Assembly: GCF_003534205.1 (NCBI RefSeq)
Contig: NZ_CP011102.1
Location: 1,686,036-1,750,035 of the forward strand
Origin: Listeria weihenstephanensis
GTDB taxonomy: Bacteria; Bacillota; Bacilli; Lactobacillales; Listeriaceae
Length of the DNA stretch: 64,000 bases
Direction of reading: 5' to 3'
The notes beneath the pieces were generated by a model. The model worked only from the letters and a program-made list of their open reading frames with translations, was not told where the DNA came from and made no database searches. Shown here in pieces: positions 35,281 to 44,983 of this stretch (the stretch's first letter is position 1; each line of letters begins with the position of its first letter). Both the position numbers and the translations under genes were made by a program.

Positions 35281-37131
35281 CTACATAATCCGTTTAAACA
35301 TTTTTTCAAGTTCATAAGTGGAATAATGAATAATAACGGGTCGGCCGTGTGGACAAGTGAATGGATCGCTTGCTTCTCGTAATGTGTCCAGCAACGTCTC
35401 CATATCCTCTTGCGTCAAGTAATGATTAGCCTTGATCGATTTCTTGCAACTCATCATAATCGCAGCATCTTCCCGCAATTTATGAATGCTAATCTGCGGT
35501 TTATGCAACGCCTCATCTAATATATCACGCAATGTGCTCTCTTCCTCACCTTTAGGAAGCCACGTTGGATATTCGCGGATAATAAAGCTATTTTGTCCGA
35601 AATTTTCTAGAAAAACGCCTACTTCTTCTAATTTCGCTTTTTGATCGCTTAATTTGATAAATTCATCAGTGGAAAAATCAAGCACAATTGGGACTAGCAA
35701 CTGCTGTAACTCACGGTCCACTTCCCCAATTTTCTCACGATAAAATTCGTACTTGATGCGTTCTTGTGCGGCGTGCTGATCTATTAAGTACATGCCGTTT
35801 TCATTTTGCGCAACGATGTAGGTCGCATGCACTTGGCCTACAGGGTACATTTTAGGAATTCGCTCGGCCTTTGGTGCTGGAGCCTCTATTGGTGTTTCTA
35901 CTTCATATGTTGCCATCTCCTCATTGATGAAAAGTGGTGGCTCATCTGGGATAGAATCGCTTGTTGGCAAGTCTGACCTCGATTGTGTGGCAGTAGAATA
36001 GCTTGGCGTAAATGTAGGCGCTGATTTCGCCGGTTCGCGTGTCTCTTCCGCTGATGACTCTTCTTTTTCCTGTCCATCGAAATTCATCGCTATTTGCTCA
36101 GAAACAAGCTTTTGACGTTTGGAAAGGGTTCCTTCTGGTATAAGTTGTTCTTTATGAAAAACTGCCTTTAATGTGTCCGCAATAAATTTACCGAGTTCTG
36201 CTTCTTTACTTAGACGAACTTCGAGCTTTGCTGGGTGCACATTCACATCAACAATCAGCGGGTCCATCTCGATTTGGAGAATTAGAATTGGAAAACGTCC
36301 GATTGGGAGTAATGTATGGTAACCTTCTTGAATCGCACGAACGAGCGCATAGTTTTTAATGAATCTGCCGTTTACGATCGTTGAAATGTAGTTACGATTG
36401 GAACGATTGATTTCGGGTAGTGCTGCGTATCCAGTTAATTTGAAATCGAGCGACTCTGCTTGGATTGGCAACATTTTTTTCGCGACAGCAAGACCATAGA
36501 TTGAAGCCATAACTTGCTGTAAATCGCCGTTTCCGTTTGTTTTAAGTAAGCTTTTCCCATTATGCGAAAACCGGAAACTGATCTCTGGGTGCGATAATGC
36601 CAGCCGATTCATGATATCGGTAATATTGCCAAGCTCCGTATGCAAACTCTTTAAATATTTCAACCTCGCTGGTGTATTGAAAAATAGATTAGAAACTTGG
36701 ATCTCCGTACCTTTTCTCGCTTGGGCACTATGCTTTTCGATTTCTTTGCCGCCTTCTACGATAATTTTAGTACCGGCACCTTCTCCTGTCGCTGTGGTCA
36801 TTTCAAGACGAGACACTGAAGCGATACTCGGAAGTGCTTCACCACGAAAACCGAGTGTATGAACGCGAAATAGGTCGTGTTCATTTTTAATTTTACTCGT
36901 GGCATGACGCTTGAACGCAACAGAAACTTCTTCGGCCGTAATCCCAATGCCATTATCAATAATCGTAATCTTATTTAAACCGCCTTCTTCGACAAGTACA
37001 TCAATGACGGTGCTTTTAGCGTCGATGGCATTTTCAACAAGTTCTTTTACGACGGAAGCAGGGCGCTCCACAACTTCGCCAGCCGCAATTTTATTGGATA
37101 ATGCATCGGTTAGTTCAATAATTTGGGGCAT
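35281..37131 (-). CDS. mutL: DNA mismatch repair protein MutL
   Basis: A 616-residue MutL. The N-terminal GHKL ATPase shows [18 protein letters not shown] and [13 protein letters not shown]; a variable linker (about 340-425) follows; the C-terminal domain has the endonuclease motif [12 protein letters not shown], a [12 protein letters not shown] block and [11 protein letters not shown]. It is therefore the nicking form used in bacteria without MutH. It couples MutS recognition to strand cleavage. It follows mutS by 20 bases in one operon. Confidence 0.98.
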   Translation of the reverse strand: MPQIIELTDALSNKIAAGEVVERPASVVKELVENAIDAKSTVIDVLVEEGGLNKITIIDNGIGITAEEVSVAFKRHATSKIKNEHDLFRVHTLGFRGEALPSIASVSRLEMTTATGEGAGTKIIVEGGKEIEKHSAQARKGTEIQVSNLFFNTPARLKYLKSLHTELGNITDIMNRLALSHPEISFRFSHNGKSLLKTNGNGDLQQVMASIYGLAVAKKMLPIQAESLDFKLTGYAALPEINRSNRNYISTIVNGRFIKNYALVRAIQEGYHTLLPIGRFPILILQIEMDPLIVDVNVHPAKLEVRLSKEAELGKFIADTLKAVFHKEQLIPEGTLSKRQKLVSEQIAMNFDGQEKEESSAEETREPAKSAPTFTPSYSTATQSRSDLPTSDSIPDEPPLFINEEMATYEVETPIEAPAPKAERIPKMYPVGQVHATYIVAQNENGMYLIDQHAAQERIKYEFYREKIGEVDRELQQLLVPIVLDFSTDEFIKLSDQKAKLEEVGVFLENFGQNSFIIREYPTWLPKGEEESTLRDILDEALHKPQISIHKLREDAAIMMSCKKSIKANHYLTQEDMETLLDTLREASDPFTCPHGRPVIIHYSTYELEKMFKRIM

Positions 37132-37151
37132 CTTACTTCACCTAACTTTCA

Positions 37152-39743
37152 TTATTGCTTTACTTTCTTCTGTAAATCATAGAGTGTTGACATCGCATCC
37201 ATCGGCGTCATGTGCATCAAATCAATGTTTTTGATCATTTTGATGAGCGTTTGTTCTTGTTTTGTGCGCACGGACTTCTCTTCTATTGGGAACATCGATA
37301 ATTGCACTTCCTCATGAACTTCTGGAGCTTTGGTGACTTCTGCTGGAACGATGATCTTCTCCTCGGAACTTTCTAGCTGTTCTAAAATGTGGCGAGCTCG
37401 GCCAATCAGTTTTTCTGGTAAGTTCGCGAGCTCGGCGACATGAATACCGTAACTTTTGTCAGCGGGGCCGTCTGCAATTTTATGGAGGAAAACGACTTTA
37501 CCATCCTCTTCTACCGCGCTTACGTGAACGTTATGCATGCCTGGCAATGTTTCGTCTAAGATCGTCAGTTCATGATAATGCGTGGAAAATAGTGTTTTGG
37601 CATGCACTTCTTCATGAATGTATTCGATAATCGCTTGTGCCAGCGCCATACCATCATACGTTGCGGTTCCACGACCGATTTCATCAAATAAAATCAGACT
37701 GTCCGCGGTGGCATTCACGATCGCATTTCTGGCTTCGAGCATTTCAACCATGAACGTACTTTGCCCAGCAATTAAATCATCCGCTGCACCTATCCGCGTG
37801 AAAATTTGATCGAAAATTGGTAGCGTCGCTTGCTCGGCAGGGATGTAACAGCCGACTTGCGCCATAATCGCAGTCAAAGCAATTTGGCGCATATACGTGC
37901 TTTTACCAGACATATTCGGGCCTGTGATCAATAACATACCACGGTCTTCATTCATCACACAGTCGTTCGCTACGTAGCTCTGCGTCCCCATTACTTTCTC
38001 CACAACAGGATGGCGACCTTGAATGATTTCTAAATGACCCTCTTTATTCATGATTGGCTTCACGAAATGATTGTTTTCACTGATATTCGCAAAACTTTGC
38101 AAGCAGTCTATTTCGCTGATCACTTTCGCTAGGTGTTGCAAACGTGCAATGTATTCTTTTACCGTCTCACGTACTTCAATAAATAGTGTATATTCTAACT
38201 CGATACTTTTTTCTTCTGCGTCTAGAATGAGGCGTTCTTTTTCTTTTAAATCGGGCGTAATGTAGCGCTCGGCATTGGTTAACGTTTGCTTGCGCTCATA
38301 TCGATTTTCTGGAAGAGCCGCAATGTTCGCCTTCGTCACTTCAATATAATAGCCAAAAACGCGGTTAAAACCTACTTTTAACGACTTAATTCCTGTAAGT
38401 TCACGCTCTTGCTTCTCGAGTTCTGCAATCCACGTTTTCCCATTACGGCTGGCATCACGATATGTATCAAGCTCTGCGTTATAGCCATCCTTAATAATAC
38501 CGCCTTCGCGAATCGAAATCGGTGGGGACGTGTTAATTGAACGTTCTAAAACATCCGCAAGCGTATCACATGGATCGATTTCGTCAATAATACGCGTCAG
38601 ATTCGGCTGATTCATTGATTTTAGCGTCTCTTTCAACAGTGGAACTTGATAGAGGGAGTGCTTCAATTGAATTAAATCACGCGCATTCACGTTTCCATAT
38701 GCTACCCGACCTGCTAAACGCTCCAAATCATACACTTGTTTCAACTGTTCCATCAATTCCATCCGCTCGAAATAATGATTGATGAAGCTCTGAACATCTT
38801 GTTGGCGCGCTTCGATTTCATCTAAATGAATAAGCGGGCGATCGATCCATTGTTTCAGCAGACGTCCACCCATTGCAGTTTTCGTTTGATCAAGCAACCA
38901 GAGTAGCGTACCTTGTTTACCTTTACCGCGAATGGACTCTGATAACTCCAAATTTCGTTTGGAATAGTAGTCCATTTTCATATATTGGCTTGTTTCATAG
39001 TGCACCGTTTTTTGTAAATGAGATAAATCACGTTTTTGCGTATCGATAAAGTAATTGAGCAGCTTGGCGATCGCTTTTTTCTCAATCGGATGAATCGTGT
39101 TCGTTATTAAAGCGTGATAGCCGTCTGGAAGCTCATTGTTGTTTTCATAGGAAATAAACAGCCCTAACTGCTCACGAACCGCCTCTGGAAAAGCCTCGCT
39201 GAACTCAATCCCAACGACCATTTCCTTCGCAGACAGCGTTGTCAACTCATTGATCAAACGGTCTTCACCGAGTGGAAGCACCGTCGATTTCAATTCTCCC
39301 GTGGATAAATCGCAGTATGCAAAGCCGTATTCCTTGTCTTCATGCTGATAAACCGCCGCGATAAAATTATTTTCTTTTTCCTTCAAGCCTTTTGATTCCA
39401 TCATCGTTCCCGGAGAAATGAGCTGGACAACTTCGCGTTTTACCATACCTTTTGCAAATTTTGCATCTTCTACTTGTTCACAAATAGCAACCTTGTAACC
39501 TTTGTCGATCAACGTATCAATATAACCCGCCGCCGCATGGTAAGGGACGCCACACATTGGAATCGGATTGTCCGTATTTCCCGCGCGAGCCGTTAAGGTA
39601 ATCTCTAAAATTTGCGACGCTTGAATGGCATCTTCAAAAAACATTTCGTAAAAATCTCCCAATCGGAAAAATAGAAATGCATCTTTGTAATTTTCTTTAA
39701 TCGCTAAATATTGCTTCATCATCGGCGTAACTTCTACTGCCAT
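37152..39743 (-). CDS. mutS: DNA mismatch repair protein MutS
   Basis: An 863-residue mismatch sensor. The mismatch-binding Phe-x-Glu is in [11 protein letters not shown], the ATPase Walker A is [14 protein letters not shown], and [12 protein letters not shown] and STHYHEL follow; the C-terminus [10 protein letters not shown] resembles the beta-clamp binding motif (QLSLF type). Start: a TTG at 39752 opens the frame, but AAAAAGGG is better placed for ATG 39743. A TGn-extended -10 lies about 50 bases upstream. Confidence 0.98.
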   Translation of the reverse strand: MAVEVTPMMKQYLAIKENYKDAFLFFRLGDFYEMFFEDAIQASQILEITLTARAGNTDNPIPMCGVPYHAAAGYIDTLIDKGYKVAICEQVEDAKFAKGMVKREVVQLISPGTMMESKGLKEKENNFIAAVYQHEDKEYGFAYCDLSTGELKSTVLPLGEDRLINELTTLSAKEMVVGIEFSEAFPEAVREQLGLFISYENNNELPDGYHALITNTIHPIEKKAIAKLLNYFIDTQKRDLSHLQKTVHYETSQYMKMDYYSKRNLELSESIRGKGKQGTLLWLLDQTKTAMGGRLLKQWIDRPLIHLDEIEARQQDVQSFINHYFERMELMEQLKQVYDLERLAGRVAYGNVNARDLIQLKHSLYQVPLLKETLKSMNQPNLTRIIDEIDPCDTLADVLERSINTSPPISIREGGIIKDGYNAELDTYRDASRNGKTWIAELEKQERELTGIKSLKVGFNRVFGYYIEVTKANIAALPENRYERKQTLTNAERYITPDLKEKERLILDAEEKSIELEYTLFIEVRETVKEYIARLQHLAKVISEIDCLQSFANISENNHFVKPIMNKEGHLEIIQGRHPVVEKVMGTQSYVANDCVMNEDRGMLLITGPNMSGKSTYMRQIALTAIMAQVGCYIPAEQATLPIFDQIFTRIGAADDLIAGQSTFMVEMLEARNAIVNATADSLILFDEIGRGTATYDGMALAQAIIEYIHEEVHAKTLFSTHYHELTILDETLPGMHNVHVSAVEEDGKVVFLHKIADGPADKSYGIHVAELANLPEKLIGRARHILEQLESSEEKIIVPAEVTKAPEVHEEVQLSMFPIEEKSVRTKQEQTLIKMIKNIDLMHMTPMDAMSTLYDLQKKVKQ

Positions 39744-39790
39744 TCCAATCAACCCTTTTTCTCTTTGTTTAAAAGTTATTTTGTCTTTAT

Positions 39791-39799
39791 ATTATAGCA
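39791..39799 (-). promoter_or_regulatory. Extended -10 promoter of mutSL
   Basis: On the minus strand, TGC-TATAAT is a perfect extended -10 element 48 bases before the mutS start. The -35 region is poor. Confidence 0.6.
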
Positions 39800-39839
39800 T
39801 AAACGGAGTGAATTCATGAAGAAAGTCGGTAGAAAGAAA

Positions 39840-39876
39840 CGATGCAACAAAAAGCGCGTGGCTAATCGTTGCATCG
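39840..39876 (-). terminator. Terminator after ricA
   Basis: CGATGCAAC and GTTGCATCG form a nine-pair stem around a 19-base loop, followed on the minus strand by TTTCTTTC. It separates ricA from the mutS promoter. Confidence 0.75.
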
Positions 39877-39884
39877 TTACATGG

Positions 39885-40241
39885 TTATTTCTGAAGCTCG
39901 GAAGTTACTTTATGACTAATTTCATATGTGATCGCCTGCAGTAAGTCATTTGCCTCTTCCTGCGCACGTCTGAATTCTTGAACAATCGGTAAATGGTCAA
40001 TTTCTGCTGTGAGCGAATCGATGTCGTCTTCTGTTTTTTTGACTGCACCAAATTTTTGATAATGTTCTAGATTCACTGCTTCTTTTTGCAGTTTCTTAAT
40101 ATCGCCTACTTTTGCCGCTACTTTTTGGTTCGTATTGATCTTAGCCTCTGCCGCGCGGTAAAATTCGACGGCTTCGGTTTGTTGAAGCGCCTGTTTTAGC
40201 TCATTTGCCTTCGCGATAATTTCATCTTTTTGATAGGTCAT
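39885..40241 (-). CDS. ricA: RicA (YmcA)-family protein lacking the cysteine tail
   Basis: A 118-residue, all-helical YlbF/YmcA-domain protein. The core FYRAAEAKINTNQKVAAKVGDIKKLQKEAVNLEHYQKF and LPIVQEFRRAQEEANDLLQ follows B. subtilis RicA closely. RicA with RicF and RicT forms a complex that works with RNase Y in mRNA maturation and, in Bacillus, in competence and sporulation. This copy ends at SHKVTSELQK and contains no cysteine, whereas I recall that B. subtilis RicA is about 143 residues and has C-terminal cysteines tied to Fe-S binding. AAGGAGG selects ATG 40241 over the GTG at 40253. It is 16 bases behind ymdB and near rny, a fitting context. Confidence 0.88.
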   Translation of the reverse strand: MTYQKDEIIAKANELKQALQQTEAVEFYRAAEAKINTNQKVAAKVGDIKKLQKEAVNLEHYQKFGAVKKTEDDIDSLTAEIDHLPIVQEFRRAQEEANDLLQAITYEISHKVTSELQK

Positions 40242-40257
40242 GGAGCCAAACACCTCC

Positions 40258-41058
40258 TTAATTCGTAAACGGGTTGTCTTCGTTGATCAAGATTCGTTCA
40301 ATTTTCGTAGCGCGCCCTGTCGTGTCGTTAATGCTGATCATGCAACCAGATAGGACAGCACGACCTGTTTTAGGAACTTCAAAACGAGAAGGCATCGCAG
40401 TTAAAAATCTACGCAAACTAGCTTCTTTATCCATGCCGAGAATACCATCATAGGGGCCAGTCATTCCAACATCTGTTAAATAGGCTGTTCCTTGTGGCAA
40501 AATCCGATTATCCGATGTTTGAACGTGTGTATGCGTACCAACAATAGCGGTTACGCGGCCATCTACATACCAACCCATCGCTTGCTTCTCACTCGTTGTT
40601 TCAGCGTGAAAATCAACAAAAATAATATTGGTGCGCTCGGATGCTTCGGCGATCAGCTCATCCATTTTGCGGAAAGGATCATCCAAATCCGACATAAACA
40701 CGCGCCCTTGCATATTAATAACCGCTACTTCCACTTGGTTGCTCTTAATAAAAACAAGTCCAGTTCCAGGCGTTGTCTCCTCTGGGAAATTCGCTGGTCG
40801 AACTAAATATTTGGCATCATCAATAAACTCAAAGATGTCACGGTTATCCCACGCATGATTTCCAAGCGTCACCGCGTTTGCACCTTGTTCTAAAAACTGT
40901 TTGTAAATTTTTTCTGTAATTCCACGTCCTGCAGCCGCGTTTTCTCCATTAATCACGGTAACCGTCGGGCGGTATGCTTTCTTTAATTGTGGTAGGTATT
41001 CGGTGATCATATCTCGACCAATCGAACCCACAACATCACCAATAAATAATAATTCCAT
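40258..41058 (-). CDS. ymdB: YmdB metallophosphoesterase
   Basis: A 266-residue calcineurin-like phosphoesterase: FIGDVVGSIGRDMI, VINGENAAAGRGIT, VTLGNHAWDNRDI, VDFHAETTSEKQAMG and VVGTHTHVQTSDNRI (with an I for V in one place) carry the two-metal ligands. B. subtilis YmdB hydrolyses 2',3'-cAMP and affects biofilm and motility decisions. GAGGAGC precedes the ATG. The gene order rny - GNAT - ymdB - ricA is the usual one in Listeria. Confidence 0.96.
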   Translation of the reverse strand: MELLFIGDVVGSIGRDMITEYLPQLKKAYRPTVTVINGENAAAGRGITEKIYKQFLEQGANAVTLGNHAWDNRDIFEFIDDAKYLVRPANFPEETTPGTGLVFIKSNQVEVAVINMQGRVFMSDLDDPFRKMDELIAEASERTNIIFVDFHAETTSEKQAMGWYVDGRVTAIVGTHTHVQTSDNRILPQGTAYLTDVGMTGPYDGILGMDKEASLRRFLTAMPSRFEVPKTGRAVLSGCMISINDTTGRATKIERILINEDNPFTN

Positions 41059-41127
41059 GCATCGTGCTCCTCACTAAAATACTCTATATCTATCCATTAT
41101 ACCGCTAAAAGCGCGAAAATGCCCGTT

Positions 41128-41625
41128 CTATTTTCCAGTGACTCCACTTCTTCGTTCCAATAAGGCCACATCTCGAAAATTACCATCCATTTCGCCTAAT
41201 TTTTCATGGATACACATCTGCTTAAAGTCAAACTTCTCATGCAACCCGATACTCGCTTTATTCTCAGGAAAAACAAGAGATTGCAACGTCCAAAAACCGG
41301 CTTTTTCACTTTCCGTTATCGTATGTTCCATAAGCGCTGTCCCAATTCCTTTTCCAGCGGCAGACGGGTCTAAATAAATACTCAGCTCTGCAACACCACG
41401 ATAAGAAGGCATCGCGGAGAAAGGAAGTAACGCAGACCAACCTATAACCTGGCCGTTGTCTATCACAACAAAGCGGCAATCCTCTAAATATTTGTGATCC
41501 CACGCCTCATAGTTTGGGACCACTTTTTGAAATGTCGCATTTTTCCCGTCGATTCCTTTTTGATAAATCGCCGCTACATCCTTATAATTATTTTTTTGAA
41601 AAGTTCTGATTTCCCAAGCTCCCAT
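41128..41625 (-). CDS. GNAT-family N-acetyltransferase, phosphinothricin-acetyltransferase-like
   Basis: A 165-residue GNAT protein. The acetyl-CoA site (R/Q-x-x-G-x-G/A) appears as DPSAAGKGIGTALMEHTI, followed by LQSLVFPENKASIGLHEKFDF typical of the PAT/YncA branch, with an upstream EIRTFQKNNYKDVAAIYQKGID. Substrates of this branch include amino acid analogues and methionine sulfone; here it is unknown. It is transcribed in line between rny and ymdB. Confidence 0.9.
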   Translation of the reverse strand: MGAWEIRTFQKNNYKDVAAIYQKGIDGKNATFQKVVPNYEAWDHKYLEDCRFVVIDNGQVIGWSALLPFSAMPSYRGVAELSIYLDPSAAGKGIGTALMEHTITESEKAGFWTLQSLVFPENKASIGLHEKFDFKQMCIHEKLGEMDGNFRDVALLERRSGVTGK

Positions 41626-41704
41626 TGTAAAACGCCCCTATCATTTCGTATTACTGCATATTATAGCCTTATTTCTTGAAATGAATCAAGTCCGTTGCAT
41701 CAAA

Positions 41705-41740
41705 AAACGCGCAGTACCGAAAGTTCGATACTGCGCGTTT
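41705..41740 (-). terminator. Terminator after rny
   Basis: AAACGCGCAGTA pairs exactly with TACTGCGCGTTT around a loop of about 12 bases, with flanking A and T runs. Confidence 0.9.
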
Positions 41741-41754
41741 GGCGTACATTGTGA

Positions 41755-43317
41755 TTATTTCGCGTATTCAACAGCGCGAGTTTCACGGATAACAGTCACT
41801 TTAATATGACCAGGGTATTCCAGTTCTTCTTCAATCCGTTTTCTAATGTCTCGTGCTAAACGATAAGAAGCAAGATCATCGATAGAATCAGGTTCTACGA
41901 TAATACGAACTTCGCGTCCTGCTTGAATAGCGTAAGATTTCTCTACACCTTCATAAGACTCGGAAATTTCTTCTAATTTTTCTAAGCGGCGAATGTAGTT
42001 TTCCAATGTTTCACTACGAGCGCCTGGTCGAGCGGCTGATAAGGCATCTGCGGCTGCTACTAAAACAGCGATAACAGACGTTGCCTCTGTGTCTCCATGG
42101 TGAGAAGCGATACTATTAATAACAATATCATTTTCTTTATATTTCGTAGCAAGTTCTACACCAATTTCAACGTGACTTCCTTCAATTTCATGATCAATCG
42201 CTTTACCGATGTCATGTAGGAGTCCAGCACGTTTGGCCATTGTAACGTCTTCCCCAAGCTCGCTAGCTAAAATTCCCGCTAGTTTTGCAACTTCTAATGA
42301 GTGATTCAAGACGTTCTGCCCGTAACTTGTACGGTAGCGTAAACGGCCAAGAATCTTAATTAGATCTGGGTGAATCGAATGAATTCCAACTTCGAATGTG
42401 GCTTGTTCTCCAACTTCGCGAATATGTTCGTCAACCTCTTTACGAGCTTTGTCGACCATTTCTTCAATCCGTGCTGGGTGAATTCGTCCATCTTGTACGA
42501 GTTTCTCCAAAGCGATTCGCGCGATTTCACGGCGAACAGGATCAAATCCGGAAAGGATAACTGCTTCTGGTGTATCATCAATGATTAAATCGATACCAGT
42601 GAGTGTTTCCAAAGTACGAATATTACGGCCTTCACGACCAATAATACGACCTTTCATCTCATCATTCGGTAGATTTACAACGCTTACCGTCGTTTCAGCA
42701 ACATGATCTGCCGCCGAGCGTTGAATTGCTAGAGAAAGAATGTTTTTAGCTTTCTTATCCGCTTCTTCCTTCGCACGAGTTTCCGCTTCTTTTACCATAA
42801 CTGCTGTATCGTGTGTTAGTTCCTCTTCTACTTGGCCTAAGATAACGCTCTTCGCCTCGTCTTTCGTAAGGGCAGATATTCTTTCTAGCTCTACTTGTTG
42901 TTTTTCGATCATCTCTTCTACTTTGCTTTCCTTTTCTTCAATTTGTTGTTGTCGTTTACTGATACTCTCCTCTTTTCTTTCAAGAGTTGCTTCCCTTTTA
43001 CTTAAAGAAGTATCTTTTCTGTCGAGGTTTTCCTCCCTTTGCAATAAGCGGTTTTCTGATTTTTGTAGTTCTGCTCTTCGCCCACGAAGTTCATTTTCGA
43101 TTTCAGTACGTAACTTATGATTCTCCTCTTTCCCTTCAAGTAACGCTTCTTTCTTCAAGGTTTCTGCTTCTTTCTTAGCGTCTTCCGTGATTAATTCAGC
43201 CGTACTTCTAGCAGCCACCAATTTCTTTTGGGAGCTTGATTTATAAATTAGAGAACCAACAACCAGACCGACGATTAAGAAAAGCAAGCTGGAGATGATT
43301 GTGATTACGATTTCCAT
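41755..43317 (-). CDS. rny: Ribonuclease Y
   Basis: A 520-residue membrane-anchored endoribonuclease. Order: N-terminal membrane helix (residues 1-25), a long coiled coil (about 30-200), KH domain ([21 protein letters not shown]), and HD domain ([19 protein letters not shown]). It starts mRNA turnover at the inner face of the membrane and partners the Ric complex. The frame is open to 43341, but AAAGGAGGTG fixes ATG 43317. A consensus-like promoter and hairpins lie in the leader. Confidence 0.98.
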   Translation of the reverse strand: MEIVITIISSLLFLIVGLVVGSLIYKSSSQKKLVAARSTAELITEDAKKEAETLKKEALLEGKEENHKLRTEIENELRGRRAELQKSENRLLQREENLDRKDTSLSKREATLERKEESISKRQQQIEEKESKVEEMIEKQQVELERISALTKDEAKSVILGQVEEELTHDTAVMVKEAETRAKEEADKKAKNILSLAIQRSAADHVAETTVSVVNLPNDEMKGRIIGREGRNIRTLETLTGIDLIIDDTPEAVILSGFDPVRREIARIALEKLVQDGRIHPARIEEMVDKARKEVDEHIREVGEQATFEVGIHSIHPDLIKILGRLRYRTSYGQNVLNHSLEVAKLAGILASELGEDVTMAKRAGLLHDIGKAIDHEIEGSHVEIGVELATKYKENDIVINSIASHHGDTEATSVIAVLVAAADALSAARPGARSETLENYIRRLEKLEEISESYEGVEKSYAIQAGREVRIIVEPDSIDDLASYRLARDIRKRIEEELEYPGHIKVTVIRETRAVEYAK

Positions 43318-43365
43318 CCTTACACCTCCTTTGCTATTCAATTCTTTTTAATGGTTATGTCGGTT

Positions 43366-43391
43366 GTCAGATAAACTTCTGACACGCGTGT
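43366..43391 (-). promoter_or_regulatory. Leader hairpin and adjacent palindrome in the rny 5' UTR
   Basis: GTCAGA and TCTGAC pair around a six-base loop (43366-43383), overlapping by two bases a perfect palindrome ACACGCGTGT (43382-43391). Both lie between the rny promoter and its ribosome binding site and could pair differently with each other. A regulatory role is inferred. Confidence 0.4.
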
Positions 43392-43426
43392 ATTTTTTCA
43401 TTTTTAAATGTAAAATATACAACTTA

Positions 43427-43455
43427 ATTCTATAGGTCAATCCATGTATTGTCAA
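43427..43455 (-). promoter_or_regulatory. Sigma-A promoter of rny
   Basis: On the minus strand TTGACA (43455-43450) and TAGAAT (43432-43427) are 17 bases apart, giving a leader of about 100 bases. Confidence 0.65.
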
Positions 43456-43625
43456 GGAAAGCGCTAAGATGTAAACGGAATCAAGATCGGTTATTTTAAA
43501 AGCTGTATCTCGTATGCTTTCTTTAGTAGTTAGACTTGTTTCTATTTAGGTCTTTATAGGTATCGATTGTAACATTTTAAAAGTAACGAAGCCTCTTTTT
43601 CATTTCCAAAAATAAATATTATGCA
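43456..43625. other. Intergenic region between the rny promoter and the recA terminator
   Basis: Part of the 353-base gap between rny and recA. It is AT-rich, and contains GCGCTAAG and TTTATAGGTATCGAT stretches. I see no open frame, repeat or clear second promoter. Confidence 0.4.
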
Positions 43626-43666
43626 AAACAAAAATGCTATCCTATAGGGGATAGCATTTTTGTTTT
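43626..43666 (-). terminator. Terminator after recA
   Basis: AAAACAAAAATGCTATCC and its exact complement enclose a short loop, giving an 18-pair stem with T-run; usable in both directions. Confidence 0.92.
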
Positions 43667-43670
43667 GTTA

Positions 43671-44717
43671 TTAGTCTTCATCCAGTAAATTAATCTCTTC
43701 AGCTGGAATGTCTTCCGTTAAATTCGGTTTTACGTCTATTTCGTATTCTTGACGAACACGTTTAGAGACTTCATCACGAACTTCTGGGTGTTCTTTCAGG
43801 TATTGTTTTGCATTCTCACGGCCTTGGCCAATACGTTCTTCATTGTAAGAATACCATGAACCACTCTTATTAATAACGTCTATTTCAGATGCCATATCAA
43901 CAAGCTCACCTTCACGTGAAATACCGAAACCATACATCATGTCAACTTCCGCAACACGGAATGGTGGTGCTACTTTATTTTTAACCACTTTGATCTTCGT
44001 TTTATTACCGATGATATCTGTGCCTTGTTTCAATTGCTCTGCACGTCTTACTTCCAGACGAACTGTCGCGTAGAATTTAAGTGCACGTCCACCAGGTGTG
44101 ATTTCTGGGTTACCAAACATAACACCAACTTTTTCACGAATTTGGTTAATGAAAATCGCGATGGTTTTAGATTTGTTGATTGCCCCCGATAGTTTACGTA
44201 GTGCTTGGGACATTAAACGCGCTTGTAAACCAACATGGGAATCTCCCATTTCGCCTTCGATTTCAGCACGAGGTACAAGTGCCGCTACAGAGTCAATGAC
44301 TAGAATGTCAACAGCTCCACTACGTACGAGTGCTTCTGCGATTTCTAATGCTTGCTCCCCAGTATCTGGTTGTGAAAGAAGTAGTTCATCGATGTTAACG
44401 CCTAGATTCTTCGCATAAGCTGGATCAAGGGCATGCTCAGCATCGATAAAAGCTGCCGTTCCACCTTGTGCTTGTACTTCTGCAATGGCGTGCAAGGCAA
44501 CAGTTGTTTTACCTGAACTCTCTGGTCCGTATACTTCGATGATACGTCCACGTGGATAGCCACCTACTCCAAGTGCGATATCGAGGGCTAAAGAGCCACT
44601 AGAAATCGTAGAAATATTATGATCTGATTGTTCCCCTAACTTCATAATGGAACCTTTACCGAATTGTTTCTCAATTTGTTTTAAAGCCTGGTCTAAGGCC
44701 GCTTGACGATCACTCAC
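43671..44717 (-). CDS. recA: Recombinase RecA
   Basis: A 348-residue RecA. Walker A is G64-PESSGKT, followed by [17 protein letters not shown], the DNA-binding loop region [17 protein letters not shown] and [16 protein letters not shown]. It forms filaments on single-stranded DNA for homologous recombination and induces LexA self-cleavage. The upstream region has a LexA box and a sigma-A promoter, so it is SOS-regulated. cinA lies directly upstream, as in Bacillus and streptococci. Confidence 0.99.
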   Translation of the reverse strand: MSDRQAALDQALKQIEKQFGKGSIMKLGEQSDHNISTISSGSLALDIALGVGGYPRGRIIEVYGPESSGKTTVALHAIAEVQAQGGTAAFIDAEHALDPAYAKNLGVNIDELLLSQPDTGEQALEIAEALVRSGAVDILVIDSVAALVPRAEIEGEMGDSHVGLQARLMSQALRKLSGAINKSKTIAIFINQIREKVGVMFGNPEITPGGRALKFYATVRLEVRRAEQLKQGTDIIGNKTKIKVVKNKVAPPFRVAEVDMMYGFGISREGELVDMASEIDVINKSGSWYSYNEERIGQGRENAKQYLKEHPEVRDEVSKRVRQEYEIDVKPNLTEDIPAEEINLLDED

Positions 44718-44803
44718 ATTATTGCCTCCTAGTCTTTATCTATAATATCTAATTATATAAAAACAATCTCATTTTTAATGGCTGTTTTTACTGCCTATAG
44801 ATA

Positions 44804-44831
44804 CTATACCTTATTTTTTAATGATATACAA
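44804..44831 (-). promoter_or_regulatory. recA promoter
   Basis: On the minus strand TTGTAT (44831-44826) and TATAGT (44809-44804) are 16 bases apart, about 87 bases before the recA start. Confidence 0.55.
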
Positions 44832-44839
44832 GCAAAAAG

Positions 44840-44853
44840 CGAATATTTGTTCG
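44840..44853. promoter_or_regulatory. LexA (SOS) box upstream of recA
   Basis: CGAATATTTGTTCG differs from the Bacillus/Listeria consensus CGAACATATGTTCG at two positions and keeps the dyad ends. It lies just upstream of the -35 box of recA. Confidence 0.8.
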
Positions 44854-44983
44854 TATTTTTTTATAGTGCCTAATTTTGCGTTCTAACGTTTATTGTTCGC
44901 CTTGCCACTATGCCTTTATTATAGCCGTTTTCGGAGCATTCGTCTAACCTTTTCTTAAGGTTTGGTCAGCTGTTTTTAACCCC

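Noticed and set aside
44880-44915. Second LexA box near GTTCTAACGTTTATTGTTCG upstream of recA
   Set aside because: The half sites do not form the CGAAC-N4-GTTCG dyad at the right spacing.
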